From Aspidiotus rigidus (lineage: Eukaryota > Arthropoda > Insecta > Hemiptera > Diaspididae), in contig JAVHKY010000004.1 of NCBI GenBank assembly GCA_035079385.1, positions 19,251,001 through 19,315,000 of the forward strand: 64,000 nt of DNA, written 5' to 3'. Made by a program: the position numbers and the translations under genes. Shown here piece after piece: positions 44,065 to 56,249 of this stretch. The notes under the pieces are model-generated. The model saw only the letters and a list, made by a program, of their open reading frames with translations, did not search any database and was not told the DNA's origin. Numbering within the stretch: position 1 is the first letter of the stretch; the number at the start of each line of letters is the position of its first letter.

Positions 44065-45230
44065 CCTTTTTGTTTTACCTCATAGAACGGTCACACGTTT
44101 GAAATGTCATCAGAAAATTATATTGAAACCTCTGTGGGTTGTCAATTATTTTTTCCTCCCATAAGTACCTTTTAAGCTACATTTACACGAGGAGGACTAG
44201 CTTAGAAAAAAAAGGAGGGGGGTTCACGAATTGTGCCCATCACTAGGTAGCTGTTGAGCGAGTGATCTACTGATATAGCAAATAATTCAGTAGCTCAGAA
44301 CTGTTTGCTATTTGTCCTCTTCGCCGAGTACCTTCGAAAATCTTTTGAGGAAAAACAATTTCCTCCGCGTTAGTGGTGTGTAGAAGTGTGCCAAACTTAG
44401 GTGTTCTAAGAGAGGTCTCTCGTTGCTCATATTTTTATGCAGTGGGATATTTGTTCCGTAGAGATGTAGGTTCTAATCTTTTCCATCATGGAAACACGCT
44501 TAGAGCTTTGACTCATAGATGAAATTTTGGAAGCTTCACACTTTTGTTTTCGATTTTCGAGAAGGTAGAATAGCAGATAGGTATTGCGGTGAGTACTGGA
44601 CCTCTGAAAATGTCTAAGATCTAAGACATTAATTTATGTATGTCTGTTAGATCGTGGGCTCATTTGCATTCTAAGCCAATATTTCTGTACCATTCTATTT
44701 TGTAAACGGCTCGTGCTGATTTTGAATGCAATCTTATTACAGGTACATTAGAATAAGTGATTCACTTTCATAGCTGAGTAGGTACCCATCAATCAACCTG
44801 TTCCGTACGGAGTTTTTGTACTTATTGTTCATTTTTTCTTTCCTCGATTGAATGCACGTAACACTTTCATTAGGCTCACATCCTCCATAAATCATTGCCC
44901 ATGTCTAGCTCACTTCCGCGAAATATCGTTCTCCCAGCTTAAATCATTAGAGGTGTTTTGGGGGCGCTATATAATGAGCACTTTTCTGCTACACCCACCG
45001 GGCTATAGTTCGTAACCTGCACTCGATGCCAGTGTATCGCGAACGTGCTGATACAGAAAAGAGTATAGATCGTTACGCTAAGTTTGTTGTTCTTCCATCC
45101 GTCCGTCTGTCCATCCTCTTCATTATTCATTTTCTCAAGAGTTTTACTCATATTATTTTACGTCGTGAACTCTGTAACGTACCATCGTTCATCCTTCTTG
45201 ACGTAGAATACGGTAGTGTACGGTGAAACA
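44065..45230. other. Non-coding sequence upstream of the ACE-like gene
   Basis: No gene recognised; small frames only. Confidence 0.35.
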
Positions 45231-45463
45231 TATCGACGCAGTCGTGCCGAGGAAACCAGTTCGAAACCACGCCATTCGCTTAGCGTCTCGCGCTGGAAAC
45301 TCATGGATCTTTTTAAACGTGCTTCTTGGTTTTGCTTCGATCGCGTTCTATTTTTCCTTCTTTTAAATGCTATAAAATGAAAATTTTAAATTTTTCAGTT
45401 TTTTCAATGATTGAAGAATACGTACGAGTAAGAAGGTAATGTGCGGAAGCGATCTTTCACGCG
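45231..45463 (+). promoter_or_regulatory. Putative promoter / 5' UTR of the ACE-like gene
   Basis: CpG and GC rise just upstream of the signal-peptide exon (TATCGACGCAGTCGTGCCGA, TTAGCGTCTCGCGCTGG). No clear TATA box is placed. The start site cannot be fixed from sequence alone. Confidence 0.35.
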
Positions 45464-45529
45464 ATGTGTAAGAAGTTGATATGTTTATGTGTTGTCGTTG
45501 CATTACTGCTCCGTGGGCTTCTATGCGAG
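45464..45529 (+). CDS. ACE-like exon 1: signal peptide
   Basis: ATG at 45464 opens [20 protein letters not shown] and CE, a typical basic-hydrophobic signal peptide, with donor GTAAAT at 45530 in phase 0. The next ACE exon (50237) also begins in phase 0 with [16 protein letters not shown], corresponding to the mature N-terminus of insect ACEs. The 4.7 kb gap means a small exon could be missed, and the join is inferred from phase and content. Confidence 0.7.
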
Positions 45530-48500
45530 GTAAATTATTTCAAAAATTCACTGGATGTACTATAGTAATAAATAATTCTCTATTTGAGAAATGAAGTTGC
45601 TCTCTATTCCCTCTTCGAAATTTTCTTTTGGATCTGTCACTGGTATTCACATTATCATTCGTCTAGTTGAGTCATACTTGTATGAAAAAACAATAAAGTG
45701 CCTACTTACCGAATGAAGGAAAAAAAAAAAAAAAGGCATTGATAGATTTATTAGTGGGTCTAATTGCTATTGGTTCCAAAAGTTAACTACTGTGTACCTT
45801 GGAAACAATTACAAATTATTTTTATAAACAAGTACCCACTCGAAAGAAAACTACGTCTAAATTAGCGTGGAAATGATTAGATCTGGCCAGCGGTAAATAA
45901 AGAGAGGAAAAAAAACGGGAAACTAGCAGGTGACAGGGAAAAATCTTATTAAAGACTTGCGTTGATGTACTCGCGTAATTAACGCGCTTTCGAAAACGCT
46001 TCACTGAAAATACGGTGATAATATATGAGTTTTTTGTGACATGTTCTAAACTGTGTGTGTCATATACGAGTATAATGGTTATGTATACTACCTACGTTAA
46101 ACATGCTTATTAACCTATTCGGAGATTAGGAGAAATATTTTACTTTTTCCCTCTCGCTCTGCCTCGGTAATAATTGTAAAAGCGAGAGGTGAAAACTTCT
46201 GCGTAAGATAGCGAGAAAATTAATTTGGAAACAATAATAATCAAGGAAGGAACTCCGTTAATTATCGTATGCGTAATTATTTTTTAAAAATTAGTCTACG
46301 TTACGCGGAATATTCAAATGATAATATTACGAGCTACGACAAGGAGAGAGTTGATAAGTTATGGTTTCAGTGTAAGTAGAGCAAATAAAATTATACTCGG
46401 CATATCAGATGTGCCAGGAAAACAGGAAAAAAACGAAGAGGTCGACCCATGTTTGTACGAGATAAGGTTTGACAAGGACCCATACGCCAGGGAAGAGGCA
46501 AAAGTACACATGCGTTGATGTGTGGACAGTCAAGTGACTCTGAATTCCGTGGTAAATGATGGGATACGACAGGCAGAGCTACTTCACTGTTCACACTCTA
46601 ACGCAAACATCTGATGAAAACACCTTAACTTATACGAGATAAGGCCTGAAATTATTTGAATAAAACGAGTACGAAATTCTCTCCACCTTCAAAGAAGTTA
46701 TTAAACTTCACCCCCTGGCTTATGTCTACTCGTATTCTTTGGAAAGGGAGTAAAATCTGTGCCGAAATTAACTTCTTTCTGAGGGGGACTTAATTGACCT
46801 GATACCGAACAAAACGCAACTTCTTGCAAAGTCAGCGATGAAATCGATGCGTCCTCACAAAGTCGGCTTTTTGACCCGCTTTCTGTACAATTCCAATTCT
46901 TTAAGCAAACTCGCAGTCAATCCTTAGGATGAGATCACCAAAGAAATGGGAGGGGGAAGTTGAAGTTTAATAACTTCACAAAGTGAAACCGGCGAGAACT
47001 TGGGAACACTTGGACACGAGGTGCTATCAAGCCCGAGGCCTCTTGGAGTATAAAGACCACCTCATTGAGGATGGACACTGCCGTACAAAAATTATGCTTC
47101 TTGAGTAAATTGAAATAATTCGTCAAATTCTTCTGAGTAGAAACTTGTAAAATCGGAGTCTTTCCCGTATAGGCCTCTGCTTTCCTTCTCGTATTCATCG
47201 CCAGCCAAGACGTAAGTAGGACGAAGGAGAGAAGGTTTCAAGAGGTACAATGGCCGTGGACCTAGAGCAATTTCCGAGAATTCCGAGCTTGCTCGCAAAA
47301 ACGTGGGAAAATGTTCAGTAGTCGATTCTAATTCTTGGTTGTTTCATTAATTATGATTTAGTGATCAACATAGACCCAGAATCAGCCTTCATAGACATGG
47401 GGCCAAATTTTTGGTGGAGGCCCTGTATCCCTAAACAAGGAAAAAAAACAAAAATTACTGCCACTTGCACGTTTTGCAATGGGAAAGGAAAACTCGCAAT
47501 TTTTATTATTTTCAAATATCTTCTTCCTACCTAATTTAGATTAAAAGTTCCAAAGTTCCATTCAATGTAAATATCGTAATTTCTCTTGATATCACGTTCT
47601 GATTTTGTAAGTTCCAGTCTGTAAGGATTTACATGAAAATTTATCCCCTGATTACGTTCTCGTCTTTTGAGAGATTTTAAGTGAGGTTGTCGGGCTCCGA
47701 TGATGTCATGTTATCATACTTCTAATGTTTTGAAGTTCCTCATCTATCTCCTTCTGACTTTCTACGTATATCGATGACGTCACGCCCTTCTTCATCTTGC
47801 ATTTTTTTATTCAGGAATTCATACGTGGTTTTACCTATTTTTTTAGTATTGTCTCATGACAACCTATTATTAACCAGTCTCTAACCTATTGATAATGAAA
47901 AAGAGAGTCTCAACTTGAAGCATCTTATCCTGAAATCTTCTTTTGGGCCTGGCCTGCGTTAGTTTTAAACCAGTATTTATGTCCAAAGGAGAAACCAGGC
48001 CTAAGACTCTTTAGTTATAGTTCAGTCTGAAGATTCAAAGCCCAACCTACTTCTAGGCCAACTTCACTGAGGCTTATGACTCCGAATTTTTTCAAGTTTT
48101 TCCTCTATAAACGATTTGAACTTATTGATGACGTCGTACAAATCCGATGATGACGCACATAGCTCGAAATTAGTCTGCATATAAAGAGTCTTAGCTTAAA
48201 ATGCTCTTTTGGGTCTAACTTATGGGAGCCTTAAATCCCTCTAATCTGGTCCTAATGAAGATCGTTAGAGAATATGTAATTTTGACAAAAAGAATGTGGC
48301 AGGATAAGAATGGTGAATGTGCCTCCGAGAGGGGGTACCTGTCAAACTTACAGCATCCTCTTAGTCATGTCAATATATTTTTCAAAATTTTTTGAGGGGT
48401 CCATCAGGGATAGAATGGAGTACTTACGTCCAGTTTGCTCCCGCGCTGTGTACGGACCATTGCGAACGTTGAAGGGTTCGACAACGTAATGTTCACGTTG

Positions 48501-51500
48501 ATTCGTTATGGTACCCGGAATAAAACTGAACGTAATACCCTCATTCTGTCCATGACGCACCACTCAAAAAATTCTGAAAAAAATACGAATGTTGTTTTTT
48601 GATTTTATGAAGAAGATGTATCAAGTTTGGTGAATGCACTTCTTGGGGGCACATTGGCCATTCTTATCCAGCTATATCTTTTTTTCTTAAATTTAAAATC
48701 CAAGATCTATTTTCTTGAAATAAGTAGTGGTATTGTGGAGGAGTGTGGAGATGAAATTGACGGTTTCCTACCCGACATAAGTATCATAGTCGATGATTTT
48801 ACTTCTTCGAAAAATAACACTACTTTTAATTTTAGGAAGGCATGTGCAATCCATTCCCTACTTCTTCAAATCTTGACTAGACCACGAAGATTGAATTTTC
48901 CGCTTTTGTTATTGATAATAAAAAATGGCGACGAATTTTTGACACAGGGAACCCGTTTTATTGCAGTTTACTTGAAGAAAATTCTACCATCTTACAGGCG
49001 AATTGTGGTTCTGAGTGACGTGGGAGCTCCGACTTACTTTGGAATCTTGAAAAATTTCAAATTTGAAGCCATAAATATAAAGAGGGAAATGAGAAAATTC
49101 AACCATCTAGCTATATTATATAAAATGAATAGGGGGGGGGGATTCGAAAAAAAAAGGAAATGTTGAGCATCCAGCTGTATAGATCAGGACACGGCATTCG
49201 AAGAATTTCGGGCTTCAGATCATGGAGTATAGCATTCCTTGGTCCCGCTCTCCAGCAATGAAAGAGCGAAAGTTCAAAATGAACGATCTAGAAAAACGGT
49301 TTTTTCTCGGTGGTGAGAAAGATTAAATTGATCATATCGTACCAGTGGCGTAGCGGGGGGGGGGGGGTTAAAAAGAGGGTTCGACACCCCCCCCCCCCCC
49401 CCCAAGAAAAATTAAATATCAAATTCTATTCCTAATAGTAATGAGAAATCGATGAACGATCGAATGTATAAAATGAATACGGGAAAAATGTACTGCGGAC
49501 TTTCTGCAATTTTTCAATAATTTTTTTCATCTTCCCTCATTTCTCTTTGAAGCCCGCCCCTACGAGACTGTTTGGTGTTTCTTTATTTTGCCAATTTCTG
49601 AAACTTTTATGTATCATATCTTTTCTCCAACTTCTTCAAACCCCCCCCCCCCCCCCAGAAAAATTTCCTGGCTACGCCACTGGATCGTACCGTTTGGACA
49701 TCCACCGTTTTGCCCCTGTACCCTTCAAATATGAATTTATCCGGGTAACGATCGGGTGACGGTCTGTGTAGAGAATTGCAATGTGGTAGAATGAAAGAGC
49801 TGAAGTCCAGAGTCAGAAAGTCTGATTGAGGTTTGTTTTTTTGATATCCAGAAAGGATTTCTATTTTTGCATATTCTTTTGTTTCAGCGCAAGTCAGGTA
49901 ACGGCATTGTATTCACTTACCATCATTGACAGTTTTAATATTATCAACAAAATTTTTTGTTGGTAAACTTTATTTCCAATGCTACGACAAATTCGATATC
50001 ATTTTTTTTTTCACCATCAGGAATCGATTTGAGTGTTTCTTTTTGAGCTATCTAATCAATGTGCCTTAGCCAGAGAAGGTGACTAAGGAAATAAGTCTCT
50101 TGTACGTGCCATTTCATATTTTTGCCCCTTCACTCCTTCACCTAAAACTATCTGATAGAAGGAAGTTATTCATCTGGCTTGATATAGGTATCTCAACTTC
50201 TCCGTTGGCGCCTAATGATCGATAATTTTTTTGCAGAGTATTTCTGACTTCCAATTTCTTTCGAAGTGGGAAAATGAAGCGTCGGAAATTTGTTACCATT
50301 TTGCTATGGCCACTTGGAACTACACAACGAACATCACGGAGTACAATAAGAAGCAGATGGTAATTTTGGTTGACTTTTATTATTCGACAAGGGACGCCAA
50401 ATTTCTTATCGGAAATCAGTTATCTTCATACTGTGTTCGTTTTCTAGATGGAGTATCATGCTGTAAATTCCAAATTCGATCGAGAATCATGGAGAACGGC
50501 TGCACCTCTGCACATGAAAAATCGAGATCTAGATCCAACATTACATCGTCAAATCAAGCTTCTCTCTACCAGAAGACATTACGCGTTAAATGATTCTCAA
50601 TTTACCGAGGTAAATAATTTCCAATTTCTCGTAATCTGTTGAATTTCAATTCTCATGATTTTTTTCAACAGTTGCAGCAATTGATCGCGGACATGAAGGA
50701 TATTTATACAAAGGCAAAAATTTGTCCCTTCCGTTCGACCTTCTCACACACTTGTGAGTTATCCTTAGATCCTGGTGAGTCCCTTATTTTCAATGAAATA
50801 AAACTTAACATTGAATGGGAGTCTGACCAGGAGAACATTTTTTAGACGCAACCCGTATCCTGGCAAAATCTAGAGATTATGAAGAACAATTCCATATCTG
50901 GCGAGCGTGGAGGGACGCTATCGGCCCATTTATCAAACCCAAATACTTACGTTATGTTGAACTAGTCAATGAGTCGTCCAAACTTGATGGTTGGAAAACG
51001 ATACAACTAAACTTTCCAAGTGATATGGGATTATTTTATGGTTTGCTTAACTTTCGTCGACAGGTTTCAGTGACGCCGGTTACGAAGAGAGATCCATTTA
51101 CGACCTTCCGGATATGGAGTCAGAACTATCCACGTTGTGGGCTCAAGTATCTCCGTTATATAAACAATTATTCACGTATGTACGTCGTCGTCTAGTCCAG
51201 TACTACGGTACAAGAAGAATTAAACCCGATGGTCCTCTTCCTGCTCACATTTTCGGTAAGATTGACATTATTCAAGAAATGAAACATCAACTCCGAAAGT
51301 ATATCATAAGCAATATTCAACAGGAAACATGTGGGGTCAGTCGTGGAAAAATATTATAGACTTAGTGTTACCGTTCGAAGGGAAGAGGAAAACAGATGTT
51401 ACCGCTGAAATGTTACGACAAGGATACACTGCCCACAGGTTCGTTCCTCGTTGTCAGAAATCTAGTTCGAAAAGTTTCAAGATTAATGGGACAATCTGTC

Positions 51501-53041
51501 CAAACTTCGTGATCGCTCGTATTGTTCTTGTTTTGGAAGTTTAAAAACTCTTCTATTATTTTGTAGGGTATTTCAGGTAGCAGAGGAATTTTTCACGTCG
51601 ATGGGATTAAAGCCCATGCCTGAAGAATTTTGGCGTCACTCTATGCTTGTACGGCCTCTTGATCGTTCAGTCGTTTGTAAGTCATCAGCTTGGGACTTCT
51701 GCAATAAGAGGGATTATAGGTGGGTCACTGATGGGTAGAAGCTCTTCACTATAATTAAAATCCATATGTAAAGCGTTTGACTTTCTTATATACCCAGGAT
51801 GAAACAATGTACCGAAATTACGATGGATGATTTTCTGACAACTCATCACGAAATGGCACATATACAATATTACTTGCAATATTCAACTCAGCCATTGGTT
51901 TTTCGTGACGGTCCAAACCCGGGTATGTATTCCTAATTTTTATGGAATCCACAGGTACAGTCTGGCTAAAATACGTACTTTATTCTCGCTTTTTCAGCTT
52001 TTCACGAAGCTATCGGTGATATGGTGTTACTTTCGGTGATTACACCTAGGCATATGCAGCGGATTGGTTTACTCAATAATGTTACCGACGATTATGGTAT
52101 TGAATTTGCTTTTGTTTTGTTTTTTTTCGAGAAAATTTGTAGGTCGCTCATCATCTTGGGGTCATACAGTTTGTTTTTTTTCAGTAGAGGACCTATTTTT
52201 CTTTTTATTTGAGGTCGTTCACATTCCGCTTGACGGATAGTCTGAACCTAGTCCAGAGACTTCAAAAAATTTTCGGAAGATGTTTTCTTTAATTGAGGGA
52301 AGAAAGAACAACACATCATAGTTCATGGCCTCACTTGGGTGAAAAAAGTTTTTTTTTTTTTTCTTGGTCTGGGTAGAAGTCCTGCTATTCTCTAGGGCGG
52401 TGGAATAACGTATAATTATTGCAAGAGGAGGAAAAAAGTGGCTGACTTCTTTCTTTCGTTTCAATTTTCCTTAGTCAAGAATTTTCTCTAGAAGAAAAAG
52501 ACAGGCCTGGACTTACGTGTAGGCTGTGTAGGCAGCTGCCTAGAGCGGCAAATTTTTCCTTTATTCCTTTATTCCTTCGATTTTTGCTTTTTTTGAAATC
52601 GCGAGCGAAGCGAGCTAAACATTTTTTACAAGAGGCGGCAGTTTTCTGTCCACCTACGGCGGCTCAACTGATAAATCCGTCTCTAGAAAAGAAAGAATAT
52701 TGTAATTTCAAAGAATACATCTTTTGAGTTTTCATCCTCTTAAATTTTATTTTGAAACTGATGCACATTAATATGAAGTCTTTTCTCCTCACATGTATTG
52801 AATTAGCAAAATATTATTGAAATTTTTCTTTATTGTCAACCGAATACCGCAATTTGCATTCCATACATGCCGTAATGTTTGCAGATCTGGCTTGTTGAAG
52901 GCATGACTTGTTCCGTCCCGATTATTGACTCTTACTTGAAAATCGTGAATATTATTAAATGAAAAAATATTTATTTTAACTTCCCTAAGAAATCGGAAAA
53001 CACGATATGGCGCAAAAAGCAAATAGTGTAGTATCATATCG

Positions 53042-53082
<41 letters not shown>

Positions 53083-56000
53083 ATTCAGACTATCATTATT
53101 CGTTTTTTATTTTTATTTTCAGAAACGAATATCGATTTTTTAATGGAAGTTGCTTTAGACAAGGTAGCATATTTACCTTTTTCTTACATAGTAGATTTGG
53201 TGAGTAATTTTTATTTTAATATCGCTTACTTTCTTGTTCCTTTTTATATATTACCATATTACCTCTTTACCATCGTCTTGTTAGTAAACTGTTGGCGATA
53301 GTATTTTTGCTGCGAGTTGATTAGAAAATCTTTTTCCTCAACCTATAGTTGAACAGAGAAGCCTGTGTCTTTGCTTCTGATTGATAATCGCAACTTTCGG
53401 CAAACCCTTTCCCGTTTTTTTAAGGTATGAATTTGAAAAATTAGCCTCTGTTTGTAACTCGAAAGAATTCCATGTATTATACGAGTAGTAGAATAGGACC
53501 TGGAAATAATAATAGTTTCATATTGTGTAGGCACTCAATTTAGAAGTTTTTTTTAGCGGAGAAGGTCGGGGTAATTGGTAAACCGAAAAGAAGTCTAGTG
53601 ACGTATCCAAATTTAAGTGTTCGATTTTAAAATCTTGAGAATAGAGGCACCTCGATTTTAGTCCGGCTTTTAACCAACTTTTCTGCAGTTAATTTTATTG
53701 TGAATATTGCTTCAATAATTACTCATGGAAAATAAAAATTATTTGTATCCTTAACTTCTAACAAATTTCAAAACTTCATCGTAATTCAAAAGCTCTCTGA
53801 ATCAGCACAGGCTGTAGGCTAAGACTGTACACGCTTTTAGGTAGATTAAGTCGACTGGCTAGTCCTAGGAAAAATATGTTACAGTTCATCTGCTGACGTC
53901 TTAGTGTGGAAAGTTTATGACGTCATCAGAGAGGAGTTTGGTAGGAAAACGGATTTTATCCGCGATTGGCAAGGCTAAAAATACTATATAAGATCTACAA
54001 ATTTTAAGAGAGGAGTTGAAAACTTTTGAGCTGGATGAGGATCGCCTTCGAAGTGGAGGCGTATGAGCGTGTTTGCGTGCTTACAATTTTTCCCGACAAA
54101 TCGCATCTCGGATCCGCCCTTTTGGGTATTGCGTCGGTATTCCAGATATGAAGGACATGATATTTCAGTCGTGCAATATTATTGCCAATACCAAACTAAG
54201 GGATCAGTTAGCTAAATTCATCTTTTTGATGACGTCGTACGATAAGGGTAATTTTGGGACGAAATATTTCAGAGTTTCCGAACTTGTAGGCAAGGTGTGG
54301 CCTTGAGATTTGGATTATTTCGAAGCCTCCAGCTTTAGTATACAATACTGGGCTGAGGACCTGGGCTAGTCTTCAATGCTCCCAGTAAAACCCCCACTTC
54401 AAATTTTTTCACCGTGACAAATTTAGAAGGCGATTGAAAAGGGATAGGAAGAAAGAAGATTGATCACGTTTTTTGAAGCAATAGAAAAAGATTTCGATAT
54501 AGGTTTCGATCCTTCTCCTGCCCATAACTAGGCTAAGGGGTTATCTAAGCATTTTGACAGAATACCTATTCTGAAAATGGTTTTGTCTCAGATGTTTCCT
54601 TGACATAATCAGTATTACACTCTCTTATAGTGGCGTTGGGGTTTGTTCCGAGACGGTATCAATGATATGAACCAAAAGTGGTGGGATTTACGTTTGCGTT
54701 ATCAAGGAATCGTGCCACCTTTAGCGCGAACCGAAAATGATTTTGATCCTGCTTCTAAATATCATGTGATCGCTGATATTCCTTACGTTCGGTAAGTAAT
54801 TATTTCTTTTCAAATAAGTAGGTACATCATTACGCTGAGCACCAGCGAAAAGTAATTTTCTCTTAATCAGGTGTCGGAAGAGCGACGTCAATTCACTATC
54901 AAAATAGTTATCCAAACGATCAAAGACCTAGACATTAAAATTATTTCATTCAAAATCAATATAGGTTTTAATGTAATTGTGTTTTATCTTGTTATGACTC
55001 GTGTTTCAGCTACTTTATCAGCCTGATAATACAATTCCAACTCCATGAAAGCGCGTGCGTCGCTGCTGGACACATAGGCCCTCTGCATGCTTGTGATATT
55101 TATCGGTCGTACGAAGCTGGAAAATTATTGTCGTAAGTGAATACCTAGTACCTAAATAGGTGTTATGGCTATCGGTATTTCTGTCAACAAGCTACCATCA
55201 AGATATGACTTGACATCGTTTCACTCATACGAATTACTTTTCGCAGAGATGCTATGTCGGCGGGTAGTTCGTTGTCCTGGAGAGAAGTACTGAAAATTGC
55301 TACTGGTGGCAAAAGTGATCATTTGGATGTGCAACCGATGCTCGATTATTTCAGACCACTGCATCAATGGCTGGAAATTCAGAACCAAAATGAATCCGTA
55401 ATCGGATGGTCGTCGGTTTCTGGACCCGAAAGTGGTACATTATTATTTTATTATTGATATAGGATGAACTAGGACTGGCACCGTCCAAAGAATTGACATT
55501 TAACAGGAGTTTCTTCCAAAAAATTTTGATGGATATAAGTTACTATCAAAAATCCTAAAGTCGCCTTCACTTTATTATAGGTTTGATATGAAGATTGATG
55601 GCCCGATTTCGAGCTTAACCTGGGTTAACTACGAAGTCTTACATATCTTGTCTTTAGGAAGATCAGCTTATAAAATGGAGATATTTCAAAATTCTGCCTG
55701 AATTTTAGTTGGTTGAAGTCTCATCCAATCATTCTTGCTTCAGACTTTAGGGTGGTAGAAGGGTACAGAAAACGCTATAAAAGAAGATAGGAAGATAACT
55801 TACAAAACAGAAATATTCCAAGAGTATGCCTGAATTTTAGTTGATTGAAGTCTCATCCAATTATTCTTTCTTCAGAATTTAGGGGCGTAGGAGGCTACAG
55901 AAAACACTCTAAAGGAAGATAATAAAGATCAACTTATACAACAGAAATATTTCAAGATTCTGTCTAAATTTAGTTAACTAAAGTCTGATCCAATAATTTT

Positions 56001-56249
56001 TAGCTCAAACTTTTTTCTCACGATAAAAGCTTTATTTTCCCTTGCTCCTTTTTAAATCATTACACCTTCGAGTAATAACAATTTTTTTGTATTATTGTTT
56101 TTGCTGTAGTTCAAAATGAACGTTTGGAAAGAAACTCAGCTAATAACTACGAAATGGACTGCGGTTTTGTGATAAATTTCATATCGATGGGCATATTTAC
56201 TATAATTTTCTCAAATTATATATCATTTTTTTCTTTTACTTGCTTTTAA
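45464..56249 (+). CDS. Membrane-anchored ACE-like dipeptidyl carboxypeptidase (peptidase M2, Ance-type)
   Basis: Reconstructed exons: 45464-45529, 50237-50359, 50448-50609, 50672-50774, 50846-50989, 51064-51255, 51324-51438, 51567-51719, 51798-51922, 51998-52096, 53123-53199, 54631-54791, 55010-55132, 55247-55434, 56110-56249. All phases fit and the sum is 1971 bases, 656 residues. Landmarks in order: signal peptide (about 1-21), NMWGQSW (265-271), CKSSAWDF (339-346), HEMAH zinc site (370-374), FHEAIGD with third zinc ligand Glu398, KYH...Y..Y (Lys496, His498, Tyr505, Tyr508), all matching ACE active-site elements, and six cysteines for the three ACE disulfides. C-terminal membrane segment (about 628-650). 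ACE enzymes release C-terminal dipeptides from peptides. Oddities: HEMGH is HEMAH, and the usual CHASAWDF has Lys-Ser in place of His-Ala. The membrane anchor recalls insect Ance-3; catalysis is likely but not certain. Confidence 0.93.
47700..48240 (+). repeat. Copy of the exex-intron dispersed repeat
   Basis: GACGTCACGCCCTTCTTCA (47776), AAAGAGAGTCTCAACTTGAAG, TGGGCCTGGCCTGCGTTAGT, GTCCAAAGGAGAAACC and AAAGAGTCTTAGCTTAAAAT follow the same order as at 9210-9620. Exact TGACGTCA is at 47775-47782. Confidence 0.75.
48431..48530 (-). CDS. Candidate exon of an unrecognised minus-strand gene
   Basis: On the minus strand a frame encodes [20 protein letters not shown], then [19 protein letters not shown], with a strong donor GTAAGT just after (read leftward at about 48430) and a possible acceptor CATGGACAG just before it (about 48532 upward). 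Composition looks coding. The block GTIxxxxxxYVVEP is reminiscent of the end of the propeptide of ADAM/ADAMTS proteases (G-x-I...Y-x-I-E-P-L), but the match is short. It lies inside intron 1 of the ACE-like gene on the other strand. Confidence 0.35.
49343..49682. mobile_element. hAT-type MITE with CAGTGGCGTAGC ends and 8 bp target duplication
   Basis: The left end CAGTGGCGTAGCGGGG (49343-49358) and right end CCTGGCTACGCCACTG (49667-49682) are inverted repeats. Flanks TATCGTAC (49335-49342) and GATCGTAC (49683-49690) match at 7 of 8 bases, the 8 bp duplication expected of hAT transposition. Inside are long G and C runs (about 49354-49367, 49387-49403, 49641-49656), which could fold on each other. 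340 bp, no coding frame. It is in intron 1 of the ACE-like gene. Confidence 0.85.
50237..51719 (+). CDS. ACE-like exons 2-8: N-terminal half of the catalytic domain
   Basis: Seven short exons separated by introns of 62-128 bases: [60 protein letters not shown] (first disulfide Cys pair with HTCELSLDP), [40 protein letters not shown] with [51 protein letters not shown] through [12 protein letters not shown]. Each aligns with the corresponding ACE segment. Potential N-glycosylation at NYT, NIT and NES. The donor at 50990 (GTTGGA) is weak but the phase and homology demand it. Confidence 0.93.
51798..52096 (+). CDS. ACE-like exons 9-10: zinc-binding site
   Basis: Exon 9 (51798-51922) encodes [20 protein letters not shown] then [20 protein letters not shown]; the two His and the Glu of HEMAH are the first zinc ligands and the catalytic base. 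Exon 10 (51998-52096) encodes [20 protein letters not shown] with the third ligand Glu. ACE normally has HEMGH and GFHEA; here both glycines are alanine. Confidence 0.95.
52097..53122 (+). other. ACE-like intron 10, with MITE and poly-A run
   Basis: Contains a possible hAT-like MITE at 52501-52687 and a run of about 39 A at 53041-53079 near the acceptor. No coding sequence. Confidence 0.6.
52501..52687. mobile_element. Possible hAT-like MITE
   Basis: The left end CAGGCCTGGACTTACGTG and right end CTGATAAATCCGTCTCTAG are loosely inverted (GGACTTA / TAAATCC), and the inner GGCAGCTGCCTAGAGCGGC recalls common hAT MITE ends. The flanks AGAAAAAGA and GAAAAGAAA could be a decayed target duplication. 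Tentative. Confidence 0.4.
53123..56249 (+). CDS. ACE-like exons 11-15: C-terminal half and membrane anchor
   Basis: Exon 11 [20 protein letters not shown], exon 12 [20 protein letters not shown] through [17 protein letters not shown] (active-site Lys, His and two Tyr), exon 13 [20 protein letters not shown] with [12 protein letters not shown], exon 14 [19 protein letters not shown] through [17 protein letters not shown], exon 15 (56110-56249) [17 protein letters not shown] then a hydrophobic [11 protein letters not shown] segment and TAA. Last-exon membership rests on phase (G|TT) and a clear acceptor TTGCTGTAG. A tail with almost no cytoplasmic residues fits an anchored ectoenzyme; a GPI signal is an alternative. 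Confidence 0.9.
55666..56010 (+). repeat. Three-copy tandem repeat, unit about 130 bp, in ACE-like intron 14
   Basis: AAATATTCCAAGAGTATGCC then TGAATTTTAGTTGATTGAAG and TCTCATCCAATTATTCTT recur at about 55685, 55812 and 55943 with 10-20 percent differences. The intron otherwise has no coding frame. Confidence 0.7.

Larger units (their letters stand above)
45530..50236 (+). other. ACE-like intron 1, repeat-bearing
   Basis: No further ACE exon recognised. It holds a TGACGTCA-bearing dispersed repeat (47700-48240), a minus-strand candidate exon (48431-48530) and a hAT-type MITE (49343-49682). A 179-codon + strand frame at 48627-49166 is not ACE and runs into dispersed-repeat words, so it is not taken as a gene. 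Confidence 0.6.

Noticed and set aside
48627..49166. 179-codon open frame in ACE-like intron 1
   Set aside because: No recognisable domain, no splice fit to the ACE gene, and its second half contains words of the dispersed repeat family and a G run.
53041..53079. Poly-A run as a retrotransposed tail
   Set aside because: No retrocopy sequence precedes it and it lies in an ACE-like intron next to the acceptor; a simple A run is enough.
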